64,000 nucleotides of DNA, taken from positions 62,001 to 126,000 of the forward strand of contig JARGSG010000184.1 of the NCBI GenBank assembly GCA_030374805.1, in the 5' to 3' direction. The DNA comes from Gracilaria gracilis. Taxonomy: Eukaryota; Rhodophyta; Florideophyceae; Gracilariales; Gracilariaceae. Of the stretch, positions 49,204 to 59,514 are shown one piece after another. A program made the position numbers and the translations under genes. Under the pieces are notes generated by a model. The model saw only the letters and a program-made list of their open reading frames with translations, searched no databases and was not told the origin of the DNA. The stretch's first letter is position 1. Each line of letters starts with the position of its first letter.

Positions 49204-50257
49204 TATTGGTAAGCGAACGACCGGGGACGCTCAGTTCTGTGATTGGAAGTTTCAAACGGGAAGCAACGCTCAGCGCTTTCTTCTCTTTGGCAAACAGCTC
49301 CGAGCTGGAGGGGATATTAGCCGACTGACTACAAAAGAGTTCGACTGTTGGAAGTCGACAATAAATGTGACCAGCGATCGAGGTCTCAGCAACGCATTCG
49401 AAACGGAAGATATGTGCGACTTCGGAGAAAGCGCGCCAGTGTGAAACTGAAGCGAAATGGTTTCGGCGTTCCGCAAAAGGAGTCTGGGAGGTCTGTTCGT
49501 TGCGGTTTCACTTGAAACGTAGAGATCCTGTCTGCGTTTGAATATTTGAAAGCAAAACCCCACGATTTGAATTCGTGCAGGAGGAAGGGCAAAAGTGTCG
49601 CTTACAGTTGTGAATTGGAAATGAAACGTGGACAGGTGTGGGGTATGGCGTACCGGAGCTGTGATCACTCGACTACCGTGTACGTGTAGCTGCAGGAACG
49701 CCGGACCGCTCGGGTCGGGGTAGATACAGCGGGGCTGGTCGCATACCTGTGCTGTAAATTTCCTCAAAACTTGCGATCTCCGGCACGCGTGCCTCCAAGT
49801 CTTGAGGTAATTTACAGCGCAGCGGTGCCGCCAGCCCCGCTGCACCCCGACCCGAGCGGTCCGGCATTCCTCCAACTTGTCGGGTTTAGTCCGACAATCA
49901 GGTAGTCGGACCGAACGGGTCGCCCCTGATCGCTGGAACGTCGTCAGACTACGCTCCTGTGGTCCTTGCTTGGGAAATCACGCACTGCGCCACACGGCCC
50001 ATGAACAGTTCGGGCCGGGAAGATGCGCGCCGAAGAAATGTTCGCTTTCTTCGTCTATTTTGAGCGTCTTGCAGCGATAGATAGATTTCCTTGGCGCCGT
50101 CGTCTTCAACGCTCCTGACTTTTTTGACGTCAAGGTGGAATACTCGCTTCATCCGCGTCGGCTTATCCTTCATATCTAGTCGATCTTCCCTCGAGCCCGT
50201 TGCTCAGACTATTGATTCGAAGGGTTCGTTGTCTGCGCTGTCCACCTTTACGCGAAG
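49204..50257. promoter_or_regulatory. Divergent region between TOP2 and EIF5A
   Basis: About 1 kb that must hold both promoters. Its centre is a large foldback (49694-49871, listed separately). No additional gene is supported; open frames on the minus strand here only mirror the foldback and flanks. Confidence 0.5.
49694..49871. repeat. About 178-bp imperfect inverted repeat (large foldback)
   Basis: The outer arm AGGAACGCCGGACCGCTCGG (from 49694) recurs as its complement at the other end, with one mismatch (to 49871). Pairing continues inward through AGCGGGGCTGG, GCTGTAAATT and CCTCAAAACTTG to a palindromic centre, GGCACGCGTGCC (49792-49803). The arms differ by small insertions (AGATA, CGATCTCC). 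It looks like a miniature foldback element or hairpin-RNA locus. Confidence 0.88.
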
Positions 50258-51162
50258 ATGTCTGAGCATGATTCCGGGTCATCCGGCGCATCCAAAACTA
50301 TCCCCGTCCAAGCTGGTAAGTTTAGAATTCATCGTAAATGTCTTCTCAAACCAAAACATGATTTCGCAATTCACAGTCGCTGCGGCTAGGGTGAAGACCG
50401 TCAAGGCGGCAATCAGGACATGCTAAATCAACTTTTGAGCATAACATACGCTCTTTGTTGTTGGTGCTTACCGAGCTACTCTCGTGTACAGGCATGCTCT
50501 AAGTCGCCTCCACGTTCACCTATCATGGAGATATGGAGAGGAGCTGGCCTCCAAGAAGTCATTGCGACAACCATTGACGTAGAGCGACAAGTTCTAGATC
50601 CACACCAATGTTGCGCATGCCGCAAGTGAAATAGTTTGTTGTCTAGATTGTGGTTGCTAACCGTTATCGTTTTGCTTGCGTACCTCTCTTTGCTGTGACA
50701 ATTTGCCTATCGAACGCTTCGTCATTCAAACGACGTTATTTTGCTTCGGTCAACGAAACAGGTTCGTTAAAGAAGGGGGCACACGTTGTTATCAAAGGAT
50801 TCCCGTGCAAGATCGTTGACTACTCCACCTCGAAGACCGGAAAGCACGGTCATGCTAAGGCTAATATTGTCGGTGTGGATATCTTCACCGGGAAGAAGTA
50901 CGAGGATATCTCTCCTTCGTCTCACAACATGATGTCTCCTATCGTGACTCGAAAGGACTACCAGGTAATAGACATTGATGACGAAGGCTTTGTGACTATA
51001 ATGGACGACAAGAACGAAACGCGCTCTGATCTCCGTTTAGACGAGGATGATGATATTCATAAGAAGGTCAAGACTGAATTCGAAGCTGAGAAGGACCTGC
51101 TGGTGACTGTCCTCTCTGCTATGGAGCAGGAGAAGATTATCGCAGTCAAAGAGACTCAGTAA
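50258..51162 (+). CDS. EIF5A: Translation factor eIF5A (2 exons)
   Basis: Exon 1 (50258-50315) encodes the family's N-terminus MSEHDSGSSGASKTIPVQA. A 446-bp intron (50316-50761, GTAAGT...ACAG) splits the next Gly codon, and exon 2 (50762-51162) continues GSLKKGAHVVIKGFP. The product is 152 residues, a normal size. Lys47 in STSKTGKHGHAK is the hypusine site made by deoxyhypusine synthase and hydroxylase. The OB-fold C-terminal half is intact (DDLRL-like SDLRLDEDDD, then KDLLVTVLSAMEQEKIIAVKE). eIF5A promotes peptide-bond formation at stalled sequences and termination. An open frame starting at 50650 inside the intron is not used, since it lacks the conserved N-terminus. Confidence 0.95.
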
Positions 51163-51690
51163 GTTGCAGCTATTCCTTCTCTTGAGACAATGTCACATGT
51201 CGATTGATTCTCTGGAGTGAAGGACCTTCCGCAACAGTGTATCATGGAAGCACGAGCTATCGCACCCTTTTCGGACGCGCCCCTAGCGTGACGAATTGTA
51301 GATTTGTCCACCGAAGGCACCCTAGTAAATGCATGAAACTCATTCAGAAGGAGAATGAAGGAGTGATACTCTCTAGTACCGTTGTGATCCAACGAAGAGA
51401 TCCACTGGAGCTCAAGACCATATTAACTGTCTGATACTTTGACGTATGTGATGTTCACTAATTTTCAGTCGAACAATAGCATTCGTATCCGAGGAGTGCA
51501 GTGTTGTAGGCGCTTATTAGTGTTAGTGCAAAAGTACAGAGTTGTTTTCCTGCCTTCAAAAAGGTGCTCCAACACGAACTCAGTACTTCTACAAGTGAGA
51601 AACAGGCTCGTGGACCACAAAGCTCGCAAATGTGCAAACGCTCCGCTTTACGACAATATTCTACAAAAGCCGGACCTTCAGGATAACAAT

Positions 51691-52266
51691 CTAACTCCCC
51701 TCATCATCCGGCACGTCGTTCTCGGGTTTGCGAATAGGCCTTCTGTTTGCACGCCTGACAGCTTTCTTCGCCGCGTTTCTCGCTCTTTCCTTCCGTATTC
51801 TTCTCGCCTGTCCTCCTGAGTACCGTCTCTTCGCCTCCATGACAGGAATTTCCTCCGGATTTTCGATGACTTCTATGACATTGTTCACATGATCGCTATG
51901 CTCGAAATCCTCAGGTTCTTGTACAATTTCCCATGTGAAGGTGACGTCCACATCAGAGCCCTGTTCTGCGGGGTATAGGACAGTGCCTACCCACAAATAG
52001 CCTTTGGCTTTCTGAACTTGCGAAGCGGAAAGGCGGCCATGACGAGAAGCGAAGTCGGCTAACTTCTGATTGCATGACCTGGGTGGCTCTTCATCAGCCG
52101 CAACTTCATAACCAGGCGCTCTGCTCATGTCCATGCCGTAACGAGCATCAGATGCCGGCGCGCGTGAAATGGAAAAACCTAGAAAGTCGCCGCGTGAGGA
52201 GTCCTCGTGAAGAAGTCGGGCCTGACGAGCACAGGCACGGCGGATAACTCCGGAGCTGCGAAACAT
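51691..52266 (-). CDS. Unknown protein with mitochondrial-type presequence
   Basis: 191 residues without intron. The first 30 residues (MFRSSGVIRRACARQARLLH) are Arg-rich with no acids and look like a mitochondrial presequence. The middle has a compact, probably folded part (KLADFASRHGRLSASQVQKA, then GYLWVGTVLYPAEQG and VTFTWEIVQEPEDF). The C-terminus is strongly basic (RRIRKERARNAAKKAVRRAN), as in mitochondrial ribosome or nucleic-acid-binding proteins. No family is recognised. It is convergent with EIF5A, with about 530 bp between stops that hold no gene. Confidence 0.6.
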   Translation of the reverse strand: MFRSSGVIRRACARQARLLHEDSSRGDFLGFSISRAPASDARYGMDMSRAPGYEVAADEEPPRSCNQKLADFASRHGRLSASQVQKAKGYLWVGTVLYPAEQGSDVDVTFTWEIVQEPEDFEHSDHVNNVIEVIENPEEIPVMEAKRRYSGGQARRIRKERARNAAKKAVRRANRRPIRKPENDVPDDEGS

Positions 52267-53916
52267 GGTTGGGCAATGCGGTTCGTCCTGAGAGATGTTC
52301 TTCGCGAATGGTTATCGGCGAATGCGCTTTCTGACACAACAGATAGGGGTATTTATGCGTTTCTCCCGCAGTGCTGATGGATTTTCGCTTATGTGAACGG
52401 CGTAATCAACGTGAACCAGCGCAGAACACGTTTGGGTTTGCAATCGAGTGCAGGAAGAGAAACGGCGGCACGCGCTACAGACGATATACGAGGAAAAGCG
52501 TGGAGAAGTGCGCCGAACCTATCCCTGACGGGATTCACAGGTGGAGGCTGCCCTATCGCATTGAGAAGCAACTCTCGTATGATACGACCGGCCTGCAGTC
52601 TTCGTGCGATTCACGACAGATATCGTAGGCCACAGAAGGGTTCCTATCATAGTTGAAAGAATAAAAAAAACAAAATCTAGCATCACCAGAAATGTCACTT
52701 CGCCAGCAATTCGCTTGTCTCGTCATTGGATGATGGGTGTTGCCAAAACGCCGCACCCCCAACCACGGCGGTTTACGAGAGAACGGTGTCACCGACGCCC
52801 TTTTTCGCCCAGCGAGTAGGTCGGCCGCGGCCTCTTGCAGCTTGCTCTCCACGGGGGCAAACACGGCGGTTGTGAAGTGGTGCAACGCTGCATTTCTCGA
52901 GCCACCAAGGGAGTCATGTTCGTTCGCACTTGAGAGAAGCGCAAGGTAATTTGGCAGAGAATGTCCGTTGGGCAATGTCCGTTGGGAAGCCGTGCCTCTT
53001 TGCTTTTTACTTCAACCAGAGCTGTTCTACAGCGTGGCATAATTGTGGTACGCAATCAAGTGACCGAAGCCAGCAGAACCCTGATGCTCGTGCACTACCT
53101 GTACCAACAGTACATCTCTCTCTCTCATTTATGAAACGCGTACGTGAATTACTCGTACGCGGGGGTATGCTAAGAACCCCAACAACCTATAACACTTATC
53201 TCTACACCGTAGCCACAAACCACAAATCAGTAGCCGTGCTACACTCACGAACAGTACATCACAGCACAACCATCCCGAGCTGGCTCTCGTTCCTTGGCGG
53301 GAACTATGCGCTAAACCTTCATCCCCCTCGTTTGACAAGTTAGACTGATAAACAAATCACAGGATGGCCCACACCCATCGAATAATGTCTGCATTGTCGT
53401 TCTTTATGGGAGAGACGAGTTTACTTCTTGACAGCGGGGATGCCATGAGATTGTAAATATCGAGACGGTTTTCTGTTAGCATTAACAGTCGGATAGCTTA
53501 TGAATATGAAACCCAAGCTCTTTTGGGCTATACAATACCAGAACAATCATTTTATCATTGATAACTCTGCTCTTTTCCGCCTGTCATTGTTCGGCCACTT
53601 CATTGAGACTGTGCTGTCATTTTGTCCTTCTTTATTATGGTATCGCCCCATGCTTCGAGGCAATAGGAGATTTCTCCTGCTGATGTGCTTCCGACATACT
53701 GCAGAACACAGCACTTCCAACGTATAACAGAACCGTTTTTTTTCCCGATTCCCTGTGCCTCTGTCCCGTGCCCCGCTACTCTACAAAACAAAATCGAATG
53801 AGAGACCTTTCTGGGATATACCCTTGATACCCAAATCTGCAGCGAAAACAAGTTGCTTCTCGATGACAAGTCAAGAAGAAAGCCACAATACTACAGAAAG
53901 ACCGGTGAACACCGCC
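52267..53916. other. Gene-free interval
   Basis: About 1.65 kb with only short open frames, none recognised. A 15-bp direct repeat AATGTCCGTTGGG occurs twice at about 52963-52990. No RNA gene was seen. Confidence 0.5.
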
Positions 53917-54348
53917 TCATTTTGCTCGCTTTCCAGCTCCTTTTTTTGGCGGACCCTTTCCACTAGCCCTCAACATCTTGAGTTTTTCACGCCATCTCAT
54001 CTGCTTGTCCGTCATCTTAAAGGGATTGTCTTTGTATGCAGAGAGAGGCGGTGGATACCAGGATGCATAAAGCGGTCCACGCAGCGGGCGTCTGAGAAGC
54101 CTTTCACCAGATCTGTGTCCGGGACCTACTGGGTTTCGAGTATGGCCCCATACTTCCACTGCTATATCTTTTAAAGATTGACCAGTTGCGGGTGCTATTC
54201 CCTTTCTCAAGAGAGCGATTTGTTGTTCTTCAGAATGTTCAGCTGCCGGAGCGCAGAAGCTGCGTGTTATACACCGAGAACGAACTGCAGGATTGCACGA
54301 AAAACAGGAAGCCTTGGTTGAATTCCACAACGTACGGAGCATGGCCAT
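53917..54348 (-). CDS. MRPS33: Mitochondrial small-subunit ribosomal protein mS33
   Basis: 143 residues. An N-terminal presequence rich in Arg and Ser precedes the mS33 core: RSGERLLRRPLRGPLYASWYPPP, then FKMTDKQMRWREKLKMLRASG and the characteristic Lys/Gly-rich end KGPPKKGAGKRAK. That ending is shared by plant, fungal and animal mS33. The protein sits in the head of the mitochondrial small ribosomal subunit. The ATG at 54348 or the next at 54342 may be used. Length is typical for the plant-type protein with presequence. Confidence 0.82.
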   Translation of the reverse strand: MAMLRTLWNSTKASCFSCNPAVRSRCITRSFCAPAAEHSEEQQIALLRKGIAPATGQSLKDIAVEVWGHTRNPVGPGHRSGERLLRRPLRGPLYASWYPPPLSAYKDNPFKMTDKQMRWREKLKMLRASGKGPPKKGAGKRAK

Positions 54349-55282
54349 AGTCGGTGCTTGCTAATTCAAAGTGTAGAGTAAACCAACGGACGAGGTGTTT
54401 TGAAACATGCGTCGATGATATTCAGGAGTCAGAGACTTGCCTTCAAGAGGATAAACAGTGAGCGTTCTGCAAAACAATCTTTCGCTTGATCACCTGATAT
54501 TTGCTGAAATCGATGCTCAGTCGTCCAAGCAATGATTTCATGAGATTGATCAATGTGCTTGTCTCATTCAAAACCGAAATATCCGATCTTCTTGCTCACC
54601 AATCGAAGGAAAATGCTGCAGGATTTTCCACGGTTGACAAATCTTATGAATTGAATTGCCTCGCCAGTGCGTGATGAATCGCTCTGACTACTTGATACCG
54701 ATGCTGGTTGATAGATACCTTCGTAGATTTCTGTTTTCATGTGCGCTCGTCTTCGTCCATGTTGTGTGATATGCTGGATAGAATCGAATACTGTAGAACT
54801 GATCTGTGATCTGGTTTTGAAGCAAAAGTGCATATTATGCCATGCATAGTAAGGTTATGGGGGACGGACCCCCCATCAGGACGCCAGGTCCAGACTCTGG
54901 ACTAGAGCCAAACCAATCGGAGGCGCGCAGCAGGCATCGAAATTCCGAGCGTTGCCCTGACGAAATTCTCTGTAGATACGAAGTGGGACGGCACGTCCTT
55001 GTTGGTGGCCTATTTTTCGCCTACCTGTGAAAGCACCTACGTATGTAATGATGTGCTGCCATGAGAAATGCAACGTCTTCACTCGCGACCCAGGGGTCTC
55101 TTTCGCTGCCTTGAACCACTGCGAAAGTTCTCAACCCTAGCAAGAGCCAGCCCAACTCCTTGAAGAGACCGTTCATCAGGAACTCGTTGTCAGCCAGAAA
55201 CTCAGCTGGAAAACCACAGTTTGAACGTACCTGGTATTAACTCGTGCATTGCACTACTTATCGTTGGCTTTGATGAAACAAG
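54349..55282. other. Intergenic region upstream of mS33 and the coiled-coil gene
   Basis: About 930 bp between divergent genes. No gene or conserved motif was recognised. Confidence 0.45.
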
Positions 55283-56026
55283 ATGAACTTGGCACAGTCG
55301 TCGGTTTTCAACTCTTCTCTTCAGTTACGACGCAACGTTCCACGAAAGACAGCACGACAAGCAAACCGAGCGGCGCAACTGGAATCGTCACCAACACTGG
55401 TATCAGACATATTGCTGGGAAGAGAGCGCGATTTACAAGATCGTCTGCACCGGGTGAAGAATGATCTGCGATTAATCGCGTTCACTCGCGCCACGACCAA
55501 GAGCCAGTCTACTCGACGAGCATGCCTTCTACGGGCGGCCATACATTCACGGCGGCGCCGAGCAATTGAGTCACGTCTGGGTCACGTGCGAAAGATCCGA
55601 GAGGACGCGTTGCGCGTGGAGGCGTTGCGAAGTGAGGCGCAATGGGAATTGGAGCGATTTGGTGTTGGTGGAATTGATGAGGAGCTGGATGAAGTGGCGT
55701 TGCGAGAAGGGTGGAATCATTTGGTGGATGAGTTTGAGCAAGTGAAAGGTGAGGTTACTGAGGTTTCTGAAAGACTAGCTGAGGACTGGAGCGGGATCGA
55801 TGATACGGAACTGGAAGAAGAATTTGATCAAGAGATGAGGGACAGTATGGGTTTGAAGAGCAGTGATGACAAGCTGGAAAGCACGATAGAGCACAATTCA
55901 TTGGACAGAATGCAAAACCCTTATGATGTGACACTCTCCGACGATGAAGGCGAGGAAGTCGAAGATGGTGCTCCAGATCGTTCAGAGGCACAGCGTGTTC
56001 TGGACCTGCTACCCGTTAGACGGTAG
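55283..56026 (+). CDS. Unknown charged coiled-coil protein
   Basis: 247 residues from ATG 55283, no intron. The N-terminal 100 residues are very Arg-rich (RRNVPRKTARQANRAAQLES, LRAAIHSRRRRAIESRLG). The second half is strongly acidic and heptad-like (GIDEELDEVALREGWNHLV, DDTELEEEFDQEMRDSMG), ending in a disordered acidic tail. The alternation of a basic first part and acidic second part with long helices is reminiscent of ESCRT-III-like or chromatin-associated proteins, but no signature supports a specific family. Confidence 0.55.
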   Translation: MNLAQSSVFNSSLQLRRNVPRKTARQANRAAQLESSPTLVSDILLGRERDLQDRLHRVKNDLRLIAFTRATTKSQSTRRACLLRAAIHSRRRRAIESRLGHVRKIREDALRVEALRSEAQWELERFGVGGIDEELDEVALREGWNHLVDEFEQVKGEVTEVSERLAEDWSGIDDTELEEEFDQEMRDSMGLKSSDDKLESTIEHNSLDRMQNPYDVTLSDDEGEEVEDGAPDRSEAQRVLDLLPVRR

Positions 56027-56904
56027 GGGGTGTTTTACTAAAAGGGGACTACATTGATCCTTGTGTAGCAATATTTTGTTTGGAAGCGATTGTGAATACA
56101 AGGAACGACAGGAGAGTATGGGACGTATAGGCACATAAAACGGTGTGGTAGTGTTAAAAGTATACATAACAGATAAAGTATGGGAGCTTCCAAATGTAAA
56201 GAATGATCACAGATATTGTAGATAGTAGGTTAGCCCTCTTACCCGTGGTATCAAACTGATGATCGAGCACTAGACATATTCTACGTTCGTACTTTGCGAG
56301 CAATGCGGGCTTGCTTGATCAGCTGATCAGCCAGCCTTCGAATGCGTGGAACAGTCGGGCAATTTGAATGGAACGTGTTTCGCCATCGCTGGCGCGAATG
56401 CCACGTGAAGGAAGGAGCAAATGCCAATCTCAACTGCGCGGGCGTCCATGGGAAGGCGACCCATAACAACGAACGAAAGCGAAGAAGACGCTCAGCGGGC
56501 GCAAGCAAGGTGTGCAGCAATGCAGCAATGAACACCTTGCAGCAAAACCGACTTACGGTGACGCGCTCACAAGCATTCTGTAAGCACGAAATGTGTACGC
56601 GACGCGAACCGTCAACGTGTGCGCCGCGTGTCGCGGGCTCACCGCGGCTGCCAAGCGCCTGGCAACCGTTGCGTGATATCCGCCGCCAGCCGAACAAGCG
56701 CCTTCGCGTCTCGCCCGCACGGCTGGTCAGGGTTTTGCCCTCCGTTCTTCCCTGCATACATCTTATCCGTCCGTGCTTTCCTCCAACACCCCCGTGGCCG
56801 TACATAGCTCTGCCTCGTCCTTCGTGTGGCCTCCCGTTGTCCGCCCTGCCTCCCGCCCTGCTGCTAACTTCAGCTTGCGTTCGTCTCTACTACTTGCAAC
56901 TATA
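56027..56904. other. Intergenic region upstream of the START-like gene
   Basis: No gene is recognised. Just before the next ATG a TATAATGG block lies at the start codon itself, so it is not a TATA box. Pyrimidine-rich leader sequence covers about 56700-56900. Confidence 0.45.
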
Positions 56905-57852
56905 ATGGTCCAGTTTCGTATCGAATGTGTCTTGCCCTTCTCTGCAGAGCATTTCTGGCGAATCCGAGACGCACCCTCATTTCTCGAGTTCGTCGTTCGT
57001 GATGGCATGCTCAAGGAGATGCGCGCTACCGAGCCTATCCAAGACGCCGACGGATGGACGTCTCGCGTGCAGCACTACACCCCAAAGGACGTTGACTGCC
57101 CCGATATGATTCGCGCTTTCATCGGCGACACCATGTTCGCCGTCAGCGACGAGCAGCGTTGGAACTCGCGCGAACGCCCGTTGCACCTCCATTTCTTCAT
57201 CAGACCAAGCTTCCTGTCGAACCTCAGCCGCACTTTCGGCGAGCTTTGCCTCCAGCAATGTGGTGCCGACAGTCAAGCCGAACAAGCTTTGTCACCGGAG
57301 GAACAACAACTCGAGACAAGCAGTGCTGGAAGCACTTCTGATCCCGATTGTTGCGAGGATGACGACCCGCAGCCGGAAGAACACTCTGTTGACGCTTATC
57401 TGGATAATTTGCCGCCAGATGAAAAGGCTGTGCATATCGTTAGCGGGGAGACCAAAGTCAGCATCTTGACTCTTGGTTGGTTCATCGAACGCGCCATTGT
57501 TCATAACCTACGCAAGTTCTATGAGAAGTACCCTGCAACTGTTGTCCGTTTCCGAAAGAAGCTCTATGACGATTTTGCCCAAGGCGATACTTCTGTCCCG
57601 ATATCCGTCGTTATTGATCGATTTCTGGAAAGCGAGAACAAGCTAAAAGAAAAACTTTCCGGCTTGGAGGATGTCAAGGAAAGCGATGCCTCTTCATTGT
57701 CAGACAGTACCGATTCTCTGGAACTGAAAGAGGATGTCAAGGAAAGCGATGCATCTTCATTGTCAGACAGTACCGATTCGCTGGAACTGAAAGAGGATGT
57801 CCTCGATTTTGCGCGGGCCGCGCTTCTGCCGGAAACGGATCACCCATATTAA
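56905..57852 (+). CDS. START/DUF2505-like lipid-binding fold protein with duplicated acidic tail
   Basis: 315 residues without intron. The first 110 residues begin like Bet v 1/START or DUF2505 proteins (FRIECVLPFSAEHFWRIRDAPSFLEFVV, then GWTSRVQHYTP). A Glu/Ser-rich insert follows (residues about 128-165). After it comes a second ordered part (GWFIERAIVHNLRKFYEKYP) matching the C-terminal helix expected for that fold, and then an acidic tail in which a 21-residue unit beginning EDVKESDASSLSDS occurs twice. A hydrophobic-ligand carrier is plausible but unproven. The Ser-Asp-rich tail offers many possible CK2 phosphorylation sites. Confidence 0.6.
   Translation: MVQFRIECVLPFSAEHFWRIRDAPSFLEFVVRDGMLKEMRATEPIQDADGWTSRVQHYTPKDVDCPDMIRAFIGDTMFAVSDEQRWNSRERPLHLHFFIRPSFLSNLSRTFGELCLQQCGADSQAEQALSPEEQQLETSSAGSTSDPDCCEDDDPQPEEHSVDAYLDNLPPDEKAVHIVSGETKVSILTLGWFIERAIVHNLRKFYEKYPATVVRFRKKLYDDFAQGDTSVPISVVIDRFLESENKLKEKLSGLEDVKESDASSLSDSTDSLELKEDVKESDASSLSDSTDSLELKEDVLDFARAALLPETDHPY
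57667..57792. repeat. 63-bp tandem duplication in the START-like gene
   Basis: Copies 57667-57729 and 57730-57792 differ at two third-codon positions, both silent. The unit is 21 codons, so the frame is kept. Confidence 0.92.
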
Positions 57853-58362
57853 GTGTATGTGCTTGTCGTACAGGTTGTATTTTGTCCGCTGATCGAGGCC
57901 TCTTAACAATCGTTGCCACTCGTCGTCTCGTTTCCGTACGGTATGAAGAGTGTTGGTGTACTTCCATGTAATTCTTTCTTTTCTTGGCAATCGCCGGGGC
58001 GGTGATTGTGTTTTTCGCGAACCATGGCCATGGAAAAGCTCGCAACAGAACCTCGTGTTTCCCTTCTCCGAGTGAGAAGATTTACGCGGCAAAACGATTC
58101 TAACTTTACATGATTTCTTGTTCCGTGTGACAATGCACAAAGGGTTGTCTTGTTAAGGAACTTCAGCAACCCTTCCACTCGATATTTTAGCGTGCTGCTC
58201 TTCGGATATCCTTTTGTTTGTAAACACAATTTGCGAACTGGCTTCCCAGTTAGTTTCACCAGAATCCGTTTGCTCCGCCCATGTAGCGTCAAGGTCGATG
58301 CGTCGCAAAGCAGAGTTAAGGAAACCCCAGTTCTGGTTCGAAAAAAAGTCTTCGTGAATGGT
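57853..58362. other. 3' intergenic region between convergent genes
   Basis: About 510 bp of probable 3' UTR from both sides; nothing recognised. Confidence 0.45.
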
Positions 58363-59355
58363 TCATGAGCTCGTATTGGCAGCACCAACGTAGTCCCCCA
58401 ATTGTTGTACTGTGACGCCACACCAATTATATATCAAACGCTCTACATCACTTCTCTGCACTAAAACACTGATAGACGAGCCGTCGTGGCATTCATTGGT
58501 GTTATACACTCTAGAGCGAGCTATGCCACATGCCTCACCCAAGACATCAATGGCTTTTTCTGGCAGAGCACGGTGTGTGACATATCGATCTGCACATATT
58601 ACAGCAGCAGATATAGCTTCATTCGTAATGAGAACGTTGTGCTCTTTCTCTATGCGATCTTTGTGTGCAGCCAGAATCCGTAGCGATGTTGGTACGCTCG
58701 GGGGCTTCATATGAATAACACGGAATGATTTGGTGAACTTCTCATCGTAGTATGTGTCAGATTCTATCAATCTCTTGTAGGCACTTCGAATACATGTGCA
58801 TAAGCAGAAAACTTTCTTGTCGAACAAGAGAAACCGAAGCATGTTTTCCAAGGAAAAGGGATGTTGTTCTGCCTTGCTTTTTGTACCTTCGTTAACAATC
58901 TTGTCAACGAAACCAAGGATATCCACATCGTCTATGCAGAGCACGATGTGTTCCGGGCCTGCTCGCTCTACATGGGAAAGAACTTCGCTTATGTTTCGTT
59001 GCATCTGTCGTGCGTCTTTGGAACCACCACTCCAAAAGTAGTTTCCAAGCGATAAGGTATACACGGTACGAGTGTAAATGGGGTTTCCGGAGTCCTTTTT
59101 CAAAGAAGCGAGACGACGAGCAAGACCCAGAGATAAAGAGCGCTTGCCAATACCGGGCTCTCCGACAAGCAAGACAGAGTTACCATTACAAATGGCATGT
59201 AGGGTCTCATCAATCGTCTCAGCATACCCTTCGAAGGGGAATTGTCCCTCATTCTTCACTCTTTCAGAAATGCAGTAGACGAAAGGATAGGTAAGAAGCT
59301 TTGAAAATGCATCAGGGGTTTCTGTAGAGACGAGCTGCTGATCCCGCATTTCCAT
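58363..59355 (-). CDS. Degenerate Clp/Hsp100 D1-only AAA protein
   Basis: 330 residues from ATG 59355. The protein aligns in order with the first AAA module (D1) of ClpB/ClpC proteins: the P-loop region GEPGIGKRS (65-73), the segment normally holding the pore loop (LGNYFWSGGSKDARQ, 103-117), Walker B VLCIDDVD (138-145), and the D1 small subdomain (EKEHNVLITNEAISAAVICADRYVTHRALPEKAIDVLGEA). It stops after VERLIYNWCGVTVQQL, where normal proteins continue into the middle domain and D2. Key residues are changed: Arg replaces the P-loop Thr/Ser, the pore Tyr is absent, Asp replaces the Walker B Glu, and the paired Arg finger before F is TKS. It is probably a non-hydrolysing adaptor or remnant. An upstream exon cannot be excluded. 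Confidence 0.78.
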   Translation of the reverse strand: MEMRDQQLVSTETPDAFSKLLTYPFVYCISERVKNEGQFPFEGYAETIDETLHAICNGNSVLLVGEPGIGKRSLSLGLARRLASLKKDSGNPIYTRTVYTLSLGNYFWSGGSKDARQMQRNISEVLSHVERAGPEHIVLCIDDVDILGFVDKIVNEGTKSKAEQHPFSLENMLRFLLFDKKVFCLCTCIRSAYKRLIESDTYYDEKFTKSFRVIHMKPPSVPTSLRILAAHKDRIEKEHNVLITNEAISAAVICADRYVTHRALPEKAIDVLGEACGIARSRVYNTNECHDGSSISVLVQRSDVERLIYNWCGVTVQQLGDYVGAANTSS

Positions 59356-59505
59356 TGTGGAAGAAAAGCTGACTGGATAATCATCTACATGACCTGCACT
59401 AGGTTTCTTCCCAGTGATGTAGCGGTTTGGTCGTCCCCCACTCCTCGACAAATTTCGGCCGAAGCCCCCCCTTCAATCTGAAAGCATGAGCTCCTCATAC
59501 TGTAT

Positions 59506-59514
59506 GTATATATA
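59506..59514 (-). promoter_or_regulatory. Candidate TATA box of the Clp-D1-like gene
   Basis: An alternating TATATATA tract lies about 150 bp upstream of ATG 59355 on the minus strand. This would put the transcription start near 59480. Confidence 0.45.

Noticed and set aside
50650-50761. Alternative N-terminus of eIF5A starting inside the intron
   Set aside because: It lacks the conserved N-terminal sequence, which is present in exon 1 at 50258 and joins in phase.
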